A DNA stretch of 64,000 nt, from NCBI GenBank assembly GCA_039654915.1, contig CM077600.1, forward strand, positions 31,307,992-31,371,991. Direction: 5' to 3'. Source of the stretch: Aquilaria yunnanensis. Its lineage: Eukaryota; Streptophyta; Magnoliopsida; Malvales; Thymelaeaceae. The translations under genes and the position numbers were made by a program. The notes under the pieces are model-generated. The model ran no database searches. It saw nothing but the letters and a program-made list of their open reading frames with translations, and was not told the origin of the DNA. Shown here one piece after another: positions 23,295 through 35,577 of the stretch (its first letter is position 1; the number at the start of each line of letters is the position of its first letter).

Positions 23295-26200
23295 ATGGAC
23301 ACACCTGATAAAGGAAAGCTAACTGCCTCTTCTCTCTCCAGTTTTGAGGTTCCAGTCTCGTTCCCCTTTCACTTTTACCTTCCCGTTCTCCTCTATTGCT
23401 TCATAAGGTTGCTGGTTTCAGGTCTCTTTGCTTACTGAGGGTTTTAGTATATTTAGTTGATTTTAGGCGATAGTAGCTATTGCGAATTCTTTTGTAATAT
23501 TTGTTTTCGGGGTTGTACAAGGGGGCGCCGTTTTCCTTTCATCCGATTCTGGGTATTTGGTGTTGATTTGAGGTCGATCTTGTTGTTCTTCCTATGGGTT
23601 TTTGCCTCAGTTTGTGCTGATTGATGCTGTATGCTGAAGACTATAGCATGTTACATACTCGATATATTGATTTATTGAAGAATTTAAAGCAATTGAAGTC
23701 AAAGAAATGCTGTTTTTTTTTTTTTTTTTTAATATGGGTTCAATTTGGTTGCTGCAACATCGAAGCAGGATAGATTATGGGGAAGCCCTTCAACGGGATT
23801 TGGGATTTAGGTGTTCTTCTCTCTGTGTGTTGAGTTGTTTGAAGCGAAGATGTTAAAAGTGGCTTGTTCCCGTGCAGGATTCTCCTGTGTTCAGGTTCAT
23901 AGACAGTCTTTCGCCAATAAATCCTGTCAAGCCGGCACATGCAGCTCCTATTTTGAACTCACCGGTATTGCCATCCCCATCTTTGCTGTTTCCTTCACCA
24001 CAGATCAGCTACTCCAGGTTTTGTGCTAGGAGGTAATTAGACTGTTTCCTTTTTCTGGGCCAGTGAATCAAGTTGAAGAGCTGCTTTTGTTTCTTCATGT
24101 TGCAATCAGTTCTTTTAAATGCTATTAATCTGTTCGTTTCTCTCGCAGGCCTGACTCACTGGATGATCCAAACATCAATGTCCGTCAACTTGGAAACGAG
24201 AAGAACACTAGTCAAGGGGCTCTAGAAATAGTCCATCGAAGTAATCCCGTAGATAAAAAATCAGGCTCTCCCAGCAATGATATTTCAGCTAGAGAGATTA
24301 CGACTGAGCGGCATGGTGAACGGTTGGACTTGAAACCTGAGTTGCCAAAAACCTTGACGTATGATCATGAAAGTCCAGGTGATAACTTATTTCCTTCAAA
24401 CAAGGAACCAAAAGATGAAAGGGTCGGTGTGGCTTGTCTCCTGGAAGGTCGTCTCCACCATTATGAGTGTGAATCTTCAAATGAGAAGCAGTCATCATTT
24501 GAAAGTGAAAAAAGTTTGCATAGCATCAAAAGCATCAAACGAATACAAGAATCAACGGAATCTGATATTTTGCAAATGGTCTGCAATGTTGCTGATCAGT
24601 TGTACAGTAGTTCATCGAGAATATATGATAACTGTGAAGACGAGAATGACAACAATGCGGAACTTGGCACTATTTCTAAGATGTCGACTCTTCTAGACTT
24701 GGGACAGTTTAATACAAGTTATTTGAAGGATCTGGGACCTGGTGGTCACAGTGCTTCTTTGGAACAATCTGATACAGGAGAACCAGTGCCTGAACCAGAA
24801 CAGACTCCAGCGATGTTGTCTACTGGTCTTCTAGACAAGCTTGCTGTCTCCTCAAAAGTCGAAAGGGGAGGGAAGTCAGAGAATCCGAGTTCTGAGGTAA
24901 GCTCTGTAATCGTCATTACTCAAGACATATCTTCCTATATGCTTTGCATTATCTAGTGGCACTTGAATCAATTTTAGATTCATCTTGCATGTGAAACTCC
25001 ATTTCTTTGGCACATTTTATATGCATAAGAAAGTTTTATTTCTACAAAAGTACCTTGCCCTGCGACCTTAAGAAAAATGCCATACCTTATGGGTAGTGGC
25101 TAATCAGTGATCTAGGTTTAGCTATGAGTCTATGACCATGCTGCAATGAGGAGCTTTCTAGAATGGGCAGAGTAGATGCTAGCTAACAGCAAGCTTCAAG
25201 AGGGGAACTTTGAAGCCCTAAATAACATGCTTAGGTAATTGACAAACTGAATTACCCCTGAAATTGATAAGTAGCGGTGGTTCAGCCAAATAACTTGCTG
25301 ATGGATGTTAATTCACAAAATACTGAATTTGTAGTCAGCATCATTATTGCCTTGATACACACTGCAGAATTGCTTGGCTTTATTCAAAAGCTTCTTTCAA
25401 CATTGTTGCACATTAAACTATTTACTTGTTCTGGGAGTGCATCCGTAGTAATTATGCCAATTCCTCGCTGCAGCATAGTGCACTACGTCGCTGTCTGCTT
25501 TTTGAGACAGCAGGAGTCTGCAAAAGGAAGACAGCACAAGTTTCTAAATGTAATTCTTCAACATCCTCAGGAATCGATGATGAAACTAACAATACTGAAG
25601 AGCATTTTGTCCCAACCATTGGCTTGCACTTAAATTCTCTAATAAATGCTTCAGAAGGAGGTAAAGTTCTCAGACTGGAGACCTTTTCTTTTGCATGAAA
25701 CCCAAATAACATGTTATGCTTCTTGCAGTCCTCTGATTTTCTGGTAACATTCTCCTATGTCCTTCACTTCAGGTTCTACTGATAGCAATATGAACCCAAA
25801 TGCCAATGAACTTTTGGATGCGGAAAATTCTCTGCAATCCACAGATGTTGATGATGAGGTTGACCACAATAAATCCAGAAAGAAGAGGCATGTACAATTT
25901 TCTGTAGTTTGATAATAAGTTTGGCAGATAGAGCGAGCTTGCCCTTATGGCTTATGTTCGATTGTTCAGGAACAAGTCGGAACAGCTTGAGGAAACCGTT
26001 GCGTGCAAGCGCTGTAATTGCAAGAGGTCAAAGTGCTTGAAGCTGTAAGTTTTTCGTCTAAATTTTTCTGCTGAGGTGGCTTGACAAAATTAAGTGCCCT
26101 TTTCCTTAAAAAAAAAACAATTCCACACTCGTTCCACTTCTTGCTTTTCCTTTTTTGAAATTGTTACGTTGCAAACAAGAAGCTTGAGATTTCTCTTCTC

Positions 26201-27596
26201 AGTAATCCATCCAAACCGATGTTTAGAACTTTTCTTGCCACATACAGAAGTTGAACATAGAGGAGAGTGGGGGTTCTACTGTCTATTGCCATGATTTGGT
26301 TTGCATGGTCAACATTAATACCAATTAGCAATACATACAAAACCAAATAATTTTCTTACAATTGTATTAGTTGTAATTGTTTTATGGTGCAGATACTGTG
26401 ACTGTTTTGCTGCCGGTCTGTATTGTATTGAGCCATGCTCCTGCCGAGATTGTTTCAACAAGCCAATTCATGAAGGCATGGTTATCGAGACTAGAAAGTT
26501 AATTGAATCTCGCAACCCATTGGCATTCGCTCCCAAAGTGATAAGAAGTGAAGCTATTGCTCTAGAATCTGGGGTTAGTTTTCTTTTTTCTACATTAAGC
26601 TGTTAAGCAATGCCTAGCATTAAGGTCTGGTACGCTGCATTCATGCTTTTTGCTGCAAGGAAATCTAAACATTTCATACTTTGGCATCTCAATTGTCAGT
26701 CTTTTGTGCTGATCTTTTCTTGAGCAGAAAACAAGTTTCTGCTTTTGGCATCTCTTCTTTCCTTTTATGACAAGACCATTTCATTTTCAGAGGGAAACTA
26801 ACAAAACTCCAGCTTCAGCCAGGCATAAAAGAGGCTGCAACTGCAAGAAGTCAAGTTGCTTGAAGAAATATTGCGAATGTTTTCAGGTCAGTGGTGGTTG
26901 ACCTTTTTTGTGCTATCATCCATGCTTTCATCTAAATTAGATTCTCATCTGTGAATAAAGGAGGGTGTTGGTTGCTCAACGAGCTGCAGATGTGAAGGTT
27001 GTAGAAATACTTTCGGCCAGAAGGATGGTAGGTTTTCTTTCTTCTCTTGAGTGTAAATCTTGGCGGATAAACGGTAAAGTATGATTTTCGTCTGATAGAG
27101 ACAGATGGAGCTGAGGTCGAAGATTTGAAGCCGCAAGAAAGGAATTCATGTGACAAACTGATCAACAAGGAAGAGGAGAATCCTGAATCTTTAGCACCTC
27201 TTGAAATTTTTAGGTGCTATTTGACTCCTTATTTTCACTGTTAGTGTGCTGTTGCCGTGCTCCCGTAAAAGTAAACGTGTTAAACTTTGCAGGCCTTCAA
27301 ATCGACTGAGAGGATCTTTTGTTTGTCTTGTTGGACAATCTTTGTTATCCGCCCCAACCCCAAAACACACGACGAAAGATTTTTCCTCCCAACAGCCTGC
27401 CTCTGGCACATATCCAGAAGTTGATACTGCTGAGGTTCCAAAAGATAGTTGGTTGAAGTCGAACTCTACAAGCATCAAGAGGTTGTCACCCGCGCATCAT
27501 GAAACCAGTTCATCAAAAGGATCCCTGAAAGGGAGAAAATTGATTCTGAGATCAGTGCCACCGTTCCCGTCACTTTCCCCAGCATCAAATGAGTGA
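23295..27596 (+). CDS. TSO1-like CXC (tesmin/CPP) transcription factor
   Basis: Eleven exons join in frame: 23295-23348, 23878-24032, 24149-24896, about 25474-25660, 25773-25887, 25970-26044, 26393-26573, 26791-26886, 26961-27027, 27099-27213, 27293-27596, giving about 698 residues, the usual size for TSO1 relatives. The start [10 protein letters not shown] and the [20 protein letters not shown] segment match the family N-terminus, and LRRCLLFE is its mid-protein motif. Two cysteine-rich CXC repeats follow, at about 432-468 ([19 protein letters not shown]) and 519-556 ([18 protein letters not shown]), joined by the conserved RNPLAFAPK linker. These repeats bind DNA at TTYGAA-type sites, and relatives act in cell-cycle and meristem/flower development, including DREAM-type complexes. 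Exon 4 could instead start at 25438 (12 more residues). Intron 5 needs a GC donor. Confidence 0.95.
25888..25969 (+). other. GC-AG intron of the TSO1-like gene
   Basis: The donor reads AAGAAGAG|GCATGT. The reading frame into the next exon (..[16 protein letters not shown]) is preserved only if the intron begins at GC. The nearby GT two codons on would shift frame and give an early stop. The acceptor is a normal ttgttcag. GC-AG introns are a known minority class removed by the major spliceosome. Confidence 0.75.
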
Positions 27597-29060
27597 AGTA
27601 ACCTTTGGTTCAGTGTTCTCCTCTCAGGACTGCACTTTCGTACGAGGTAAGTCTTTACTTCTACGAATAATATATCGTATATGGTTTAGGATGTGTTCTA
27701 TTGTAAATGTTGAGTCGTTGTGATTGTGAGATGTTTCTGTTCTTGGCCACACCCCATAATGGAACTGGATTCATGAGATCAGTCTCTGTAACATAATAGT
27801 TTGTCGAGTGAAGTGGTCGGTTAGGTTCTATTTGTTAGATTTGATACTCCATTCTTATAAGACTTGTTATACTAGTTTTTAGTCCGAGGGTCACTCCTCC
27901 ATATATTTACGTCGTGCTTGTTTGATGGACAATAGAACGTGTATTTTATGATGGGAAAGGAACGTTTAGAGGCTCGTTTGTAACACAAATATGAGACGGA
28001 GGCAGGCAGGTTGATGAAATTGAAGATTGAGAACGAAAAGAGAAATACCTAGTCGCTGGCTGCGGTGAAGTTTTTTGACCGAACGATCAAAGGTTTTTTT
28101 CGTGATCGTTTGTATTCAATCTGTCCACTTATACAGTGCCATTTGCTTCAACGGCTAGTGTAATTTCTTTTATATCTTCGCGGGTTTTTCTTTCCTTTTA
28201 TTTATTTAATTCCTTTCAGTAAAATGAGGACATAACTGGGCCGAATTCAACCTAGTTCTTCTTTTCGTGTTTTTTATTTTTTAGATTGTGTTTATTTGTG
28301 ATTAAATAATTCATAAACTTGATGCCAAGCTCAATTAACAAATCGTCAACTTCATTTGACGTGAGGGAACTTGAGTATTAAAGTTCAAAAGTTTTGAGGA
28401 TATTTTCATCAAGCCCTCCCAAATACAAAAGTATTTCAATATATTTTCAACGGTAGATCAACCTTATTGGGCAATCTAGTTTGCTTAAGCTACTTGGTTG
28501 GAACACACCAAGTACTCTCCTGATTATGGCTAAGGTTTGAATTCCCTTCCCTTAAAGATAAAAATGGATGAAAGATGAGGTTTTACTGATAAAAATGGAT
28601 AGAAATGGCTAGGGTTTGAATTTCCTTCCCTAAAAGATAAAAATGGATAAAAGATTTGGCTCCTTTTATGGTTGCCCTCCTGAATTTACATTTCTATTTT
28701 CTTGCGTAGGTGAAAAAAAAAAAATTTCTCTGATAGATTCTTATTTGCAAATGCATTTAAATACATAAATAAATAAATCCTACATAAAACGCCTAATCAT
28801 GCCCAACTGGTAAAGTTTTTTAATACAATTACATTCTTACTGATAGATTCTTACTTGCAAATGCATTTAAATACACACAAAATAATAACAATAATAATAA
28901 ATAAATACTACATAAAAAAGGCCTAATCGTGAGCAAACCCAATCTCTGACGTTAATTTAACGCTGTTTTCCTTTCAGTTACACAGAGAATGTAACGATTT
29001 TTTATTTTTCCACTCTCGAAAAGCATAGCGAAACGACAGCGTAATTTGGCAGAAACAGCC
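27597..29060. other. Intergenic DNA between the TSO1-like and PUS7-like genes
   Basis: Two local duplications are visible: an about 80-bp unit (atggctaaggtttgaatt at 28,525 and atggctagggtttgaatt at 28,605), and an about 110-bp unit (tgatagattcttatttgcaa near 28,732 and tgatagattcttacttgcaa near 28,841). The last bases are the leader of the next gene. Nothing else is supported. Confidence 0.5.
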
Positions 29061-29111
29061 ATGCGTGAAATCGAACCGTGGAGAAATCTGAGATGTGGCG
29101 CTATTCCATAG
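29061..29111 (+). promoter_or_regulatory. Short upstream ORF overlapping the PUS7-like start
   Basis: An ATG at 29061 opens a 16-codon frame (MREIEPWRNLRCGAIP, stop at 29109-29111) that overlaps the predicted main start at 29093 in another frame. If transcription starts upstream of it, it could lower initiation at 29093 and favour a downstream in-frame ATG at 29213. The transcription start is unknown, so this is a possibility only. Confidence 0.35.
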
Positions 29112-32100
29112 TTTCTCCGCTAAAACCCTACCACTACCAATACCAGTTCCAGAGCCATCGCTGTTCGTTTTTCTCTGCAACCGTCACAAACATCTCGAAG
29201 ACTCTAACTTCCATGACAACTCTAACCGAACCTGACGTGGGCATCCTCTGTTTCATCTCTCATCATCCTGGTTTTCGTGGAGTTCTCAAGCAGAGGTGTA
29301 GTTCATATGACACCCGCATGGGTATTTCGTTCTCTTTCCATTGCAGTAGCGTGTTTACATATTTTTAATGCGTCAGTGCAATGAACCATATGTTTGAAAA
29401 TGTTTGATTTACTTCTTTTTGCGCAGTTCAAGTTTGTGTCGTGAAATTGGGTTAGTCATGTGATGTGGTTGCTTGGTGATCTGCTGATCTTTGCAGGTAC
29501 TCTGATTTCATTGTGAATGAGGTTGATACTGATGGGAATGTTGTTCATTTGACCTCCTTAGATGCTCCCCCAGAACCTTTAGAGGTACTGTCCTGAAAAA
29601 GTGATCGAGTATTGTATCCTTTGGACATCGTTTACTTCAGTTTGTTGGACTCCAATGCTCAATATTTTGGCTATTGGCCCACCAGGTTGTCCAAGAGAAA
29701 GATAGAAAGATATCCATCAAGAATTCAGAAGATTATGCTTCTGAGATTGAGGCCTTCAGGACGCTTAGTGATGATTCAGATGCACTGCTGTTGAAAAACT
29801 TTCTTAATCAACTTAAGTCTGGTAGTGAAGAAGATGTCTCGCCTATAATTCTCTCTCCGGATTCTGATAAATCTCATCGAACGGTTAGCCATTGTCTTAA
29901 GAACTGCTTACTGTACTACAACAATTTACTGGTGTGATGTACTTGACATATTGTGAACATGAAATTAGATAAGTGAGAGAGGCTCTTACTTCTTATTACA
30001 GTAAAGACTGGAAAGGGGCCCCGGATGGTGTTTTATTCTCTTCTACCATTCTTTCTTGTTATGTTTCCCTGATTTTTTTTAATAACTATGTTATTGTCTG
30101 AATTTTTCAGAAAGTGCATAATTTCTTCAAGGATAATTTCAAATTCCTTGTAACCGACACAGTTGATGGACCTGGAGCTCTGTCCAGATGTATCCGGATA
30201 AGATTTGGCTCAGAAAATAATAAGGGAAGGAACTCCAGAAAACGAAAGAGTAGGGATGATAAACCTTTTGATAGTAGAGGTTCAAACAACTGGCCAGAGA
30301 ATATGGGGAAGTTCCTGAGGTACTGTGCAGATATGAGCTTCTTTTCCTCCCCTTCCCTGTTCACAGCACTGAAAGTTTATATGTGGTGTATATAACTACT
30401 ATTGGACTTGATTATAACCTAAGTATGAAGTGTGTATTATTGCAGGTTTCATCTTTACAAGGAGAATAAAGACACACAAGAAGCATTAGGACTGATTGGA
30501 AAGATGCTTGGGGTACAGGTATGTCTTGGTTACTTCTAGTTGGCTCTTTGAGGTTGGTGTCTTGATTAGGAAGAAAACAAAATCAACATGTACTGCTCAT
30601 TAGTATGTGTCAAATTGTGTTGCCACAGCACAGGTAATTAGCAGCATACATGAAATACAAGACAAGATATCTAACTCTAAACTGCCACTTTCTTGTTGAC
30701 TGGCTCTCTGTTGTCCTTGTTGAACATGGTTTTAACAGCCTAGGTCATTTGGGTTTGCGGGCACAAAAGATAAGCGATCAGTTTCAACTCAGAGGGTGAG
30801 CTAGTCTTGTTTTGTTTTGTTTTTTTTGTCTCCAGCGAAAGAGAAGGGATACATTATTATCTCTGTTTTTGTTGCTTCTTCACTTGATTGTTCTCAATGA
30901 CTTCTGGACTTGGCTGCAAAATATGTAGAGGAATAGAAGTTCAGTTTGTATGACAGCAATCAAGTGTGTTATTTTATTAATTTATATGGGGAGTGCTATA
31001 AATAATGTCTATGGTCCACTAAGTGAATTTAGTTGTTTGATAGATCAATGTTCTCCAAAACATTTGTTTGGGATTTCAGGTTACCGTCTTCAAGCAGCAG
31101 GCTGGTAGATTAGCTGCTCTTAATGAAAGGTTGATAGGTATCAAAGTTGGGAATTTTTGGTAAGGTGATTTGATTTGGATGTTGGATTTGAACTCTGAAT
31201 CGAGTTATTAGTCCATCAATTATGTTTAGTTTCACCACCATGCAGCTATGTTGATGATGGCCTTCTTCTTGGTAAACTCTTGGGAAACCGGTTCACAGTT
31301 ACGTTGAGGTTAGAATATTTAACCCCCACTCTCTATGTCTGTCTATATCTTCTTTTCTCTATCTTTTGTGTTACTTTGTTGGTTCTACTTACAGAACCTG
31401 TGTATTTCCTTAGAGGTGTTGCTGCCGATTCTGAAGATACCATCAGAGCATGTGCAGATTCCCTAGGAAGGCATGGATTCATCAACTATTTTGGCTTACA
31501 AGTAGTACATCATTTCTCTCTGTGCTCTATCTCTTTTTATCTCGTGCTCTCACTCTGCCCAATAGCCACCCTTTTCATCAATTACCCTTAAGGAAAAGCC
31601 TGCTCAAGAGCGTTCTTCCATTCTCTATTACATCTTCTAAATGTAATTTAAGATTTCAAGCTATATGACGTTATAAATGCTCTCTAATCTTTGGACCTGA
31701 CTGTTGTTTGCACATATGCTAGTGCTCTCAATAAAGATGTTAAAGGCTTAAGATCATGAACTCTTAGATATAATCTGCTGTTTAGTGTAGACATTATCAG
31801 TCCTCTTTGAAAGGCCATTTTCTCCAGAGACATAACTGCTCTGCAAAGTTTCTTGGGGGTTAAGTTTTAAGTAATCCATGTTTGTTGAGTATATTGTTTA
31901 CGTTATTCCCTATTTCTGTTTGGATTTTGGAATTGTTTTATTCAATTAAATAAAAAAATGAACTCTTTTTGTGTTGCATCAACAATTTTAAAGTCACATG
32001 ACTGGAAACCTTGTTTAGAGAATGAGAACATAATGGAGCTTATGAGTTTGATTGACTCAATTATGAAGCTGAAACTGTTAAAGCCTCCGACTTAAAACCA

Positions 32101-35100
32101 ATTGGTGGTAAGTGGAGGGGCTTTACCACAATATAAAGCCACAAGTAACTCCTTTATTAATACATCTAGGTCCTGATTGGCACTATGGTCATTGTTTTGC
32201 TGTTTGGGACTACAAGAACAAAGTATACATAAAATTACATACAGACATACAGATGAATACTTGCATGGTATGCAATTATGCAAGCATACATGCACGTATG
32301 GCCAGGCTCAAAATTTGACATGATTATTCTAATGGCCTAGCGGTTTGGAAGTGGTTCTGTACCAACTCACCTTGTTGGAGCCACATTACTGCGAGGAGAA
32401 TGGGAAGCTGCTGTGAGCATGATTCTTGATCCTAGAGATGGGGATATCCTTTCACTTTTGAAACTTTGTTTGTGGAGATTTATTTTCACCTTAGTTGCGC
32501 CTGAAAATAACTAAATTGCTTGACTTGACATATGATACAAAGAAATGTGATAAGCCAGGCTCGAAAATACTACAAAGAAACGGGTGATATTGAAGGGACT
32601 CTTAAGCAATTACCTCGTCATTTAGTTGCTGAAAGGGCTATTGTAAGTTATTTTTTCCTTCTGTCTTTCATATTGTTCTCTCACTTCTTTGGATGCTTGC
32701 ATAAATATCCTGAATACCCATTTTGAAATTTTTGTTTACTAGTTAGGTCAAGTCTGTCGACACTGTTTATAAGACTAAAATAAACTCCTGCAGGGGCTCC
32801 GAATCAAGGTTCTTGATATAAATCATTTTTCCTTGTCCCTATCAAATGCAGTTGCAGTGTTTAAGGAAATGTCCTGGGAACTACTTGCAAGCTCTGAAAG
32901 CTATACCTAGGACTTTGAGAATGATGTAAGTAATCGATTCAACAATATTCTGTGATACTGTGTATATAAAAAAAAAAGAAGAAGAAGAAGAGTAGAACCT
33001 TTAAAGGTTACTTACACATTTCTTCCTCTAAAATATGGGGTTTTGTTGTTAGAGTCTTCTGCTTGTAACTATATATCTGAGTGTTGATGTTGATTTTGAA
33101 CTTCTCTGGATGTTTTCAGGTATGTGCACAGTTATCAAAGCTATTTGTGGAACCATGCAGCCAGCATGAGAGTGCAAAAATATGGTAATATGGTTATTCA
33201 ATTATATTTTTCTGATGATTGTGCAGAAATAATGTTGAATCTTGCTTCTTCATCATCTTTACTATACATGTGTCTGTGGCTGCTCATTTATTTTCTTTTC
33301 TCGCAGGAACAAACAAGGTTGTGTTGGGAGATTTGTTACTGTGTAAAGAGGATGTTGCTGAGGATGTGACCACGTCAGTTCCAGATGAATATGAAGATGA
33401 AAGCTGCAAAACATATGAATGCAGCCAATTAGATGAGATATCTGGCACTGATCTTCCCGAGGGGAAAGATAATCTCGTGAAGGTAGCATTTTTGTTTGTG
33501 TTCTATAATTTCCTGTTTTTATTCTTGAAAACAAGAAAATTGGGACACCATTATGGTTAACAGTATTAGTGTGATTTCATTTCAAGTCTTCAAGCATGTT
33601 AGATGGGTTTGATGGAACACGGTGAAATCCTCTCTCTCTCTCTCTCTCTCTCTTTTTGGTGAGAAATGATACTATGTGGTTTCAACAAGCTTGTCTAAAA
33701 CACCTCTTGATTTGTATAGCTGAATTATTTTTTTCAACAGTGGTCCAGAAATCTGATTTGCCTCGTGTTTTTAGGGTATCAATGTTATCTTGTGGTATCA
33801 GCAAGCATGTCCAATACAATGCTCAATTTATATACCAGAATTATTTTTTCATCCATGATCCTGAATTTTGAGTTGCTTTATCTGTGTTTTGTATCAGGTT
33901 GTAACAGCTGAAGATCTCAGCACTGGTAATTATGCCATTGAGGATGTTGTTCTTCCTATGCCGGGGTAAGGGGCAGAAAATTCACAGTTTTGCTTTTCTA
34001 GGCTGCTCCAGTGGTGAATGTGTTGCCCTCTTGTATGTTAAGTACTCTTCTTTTGCAGTTCAAGGGTTCAGCTTCCAGAAAATGACATAGCTGATGTTTA
34101 CCATGAAATTGCTAAGAAGGTCTGTTATTTTCTACGAATTCTGAGCTCTCTGTAATGCTCTCTCTTACTTGTTTTTGCATTCTTTATCATAAATATAAGC
34201 AACTGGCTTCCAAAAATTTAGTGCTTTGTATTTTGCTGTCATATGACAAGTATGAAGAAGAATGAATGACTTAATGCAAAATGAGCGAAGTGTTTGAAAA
34301 ATTCCCCCATTACACCTTTATTTATATGCTTCAGAAAGTGAGCAACAAGGATTTACCAGGGCCACTCTTGACCCCTGCTCCCCTGCCCCACTAAAACACA
34401 AACATCGGCTCCACTTCGAACCTAACATCTATATTTTTTAATTATTTTTTACATTCACCAGGACTTGATTAACTTACATGACAGTGTTCACAATGTCAAG
34501 TAAGTATTAAAGGCAATTGGGCATTTTCAAACTTTGCATGTGTAAACCTTTCATCTCTTGATCCCTTCTGGCATTACACTCTGTAACTGGGTGATTGGTA
34601 TTGTTTTTAGGGAGTTCTCAATAACCAGCATGACTGGGAGCTACAGGCGTGTTTTCCAGAAGCCAATTGATTTTGAATGGTACACCTTAGTATTGTTACT
34701 TCAATTTCTCATGGACGCTTTGTACCAATGTTGAGGAAAGAACCCATCAGTTAATCTATTTTGCAGGGAAATACTGACTTATACTGATGCAAATATCGCA
34801 TTGGTTGAGACAGATCTGGACAAAATTGCAAAGTCTAAGGCTATGAACATAATCAAAGGAGAGAAACCAGACAATGAAACTGAGGATAAGATTCCTTCTG
34901 AAGATCAAGGTACAGATCACTTACAGGATTCTGAAGTTGATGTGAAAACAGTGGACAGTGCTGAGGGGTTGGCTGACACACAAGCTGAATTTCAACAGTC
35001 TTTGTCCTCCATGGAAACGCATAAGGCTCTAAAGCTGGGCTTGACCCTTCCATCTTCATGTTATGCCACAATGGCCATAAGAGAGCTACTGAAGACATCA

Positions 35101-35577
35101 ACATCTGTATGCCTTTGAACTTTATTCTTTTTCTTCACCTAGTTCATGAATTTATGCATTTCAGATTCATTCATATTTCATATAAGTTCTTATGCCTAGC
35201 AAACATCTTACAAACCAACCGGCCTTGTGTTTAGACTTTAGTGTGTGAAAATACTGCCTAATGGATCTGTTCTATGTTTGTAGCAAACATGGGCAATAAG
35301 TTTCTGGAGATTCTAAGGAGAATATAATGTCCCTCATGCATTGTCAGTCCAAGGTTATAATTGTGGGTAACTTCACAGATTAGCTGTGAGAGTTTCCTAT
35401 GCCTAACAGAGCTTAAAGGCCTAAACATGCACATAAGGATTTTATATAACTCCATGGTCCATGCTACGCAAGTTATTTTAAATTTCCCTTCCATTTGAAT
35501 CCGTTGGCTTGTCTGCAAGTAGTCTTATGTGCTGTTTGTTGCATTCTTAGGTTGCCTTTCACAAGGCTTTGAATTAG
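29093..35577 (+). CDS. TruD/PUS7-type tRNA pseudouridine synthase
   Basis: Twenty exons join in frame: 29093-29295, 29497-29584, 29686-29883, 30111-30319, 30446-30518, 30739-30795, 31080-31159, 31246-31308, 31414-31501, 32341-32443, 32539-32642, 32852-32925, 33120-33184, 33307-33482, 33898-33965, 34059-34119, 34462-34499, 34611-34679, 34767-35106, 35551-35577, giving about 727 residues. The TruD family isomerises uridine to pseudouridine in RNA (U13 of tRNA in the bacterial enzyme, further sites in eukaryotes). The motif FGFAGTKDKRSVSTQ at about 261-275 carries the predicted catalytic Asp (about 268). INYFGLQRFGSG, SYQSYLWNHAAS and LPMPGS are further family blocks, and the protein ends SVAFHKALN. 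The first 40 residues lack acidic residues and are rich in S, R and Y, like an organellar presequence. Met41 could start a shorter form. Intron 10 is AT-AC. Confidence 0.95.
32444..32538 (+). other. U12-type AT-AC intron of the PUS7-like gene
   Basis: The exon ends GATGGGG at 32443 and the intron opens ATATCCTTT, the U12 5' splice consensus. TTGCTTGAC at 32516-32524 fits the U12 branch-site consensus TTCCTTRAY at 8 of 9 positions. The intron ends GATAC at 32538, 15 bases after the branch A. Joining the exons gives PRDGERNVISQARKYYKET, which keeps the frame and matches the family. No GT donor near the exon end would do so. Confidence 0.88.
33629..33897 (+). repeat. Microsatellite and duplicated 3' end inside PUS7-like intron 14
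   Basis: A (CT)n run at 33,629-33,653 precedes two related units of roughly 100-110 bp, about 33,674-33,774 and 33,790-33,897 (tgtggtttcaacaagcttgtc and tgtggtatcagcaagcatgtc, then 'gaattattttttc' and 'gtgtttt' in both). The second unit ends at the acceptor gtatcag used here. The first ends with a similar 'gtgtttttag' that could act as a cryptic acceptor. Confidence 0.7.
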
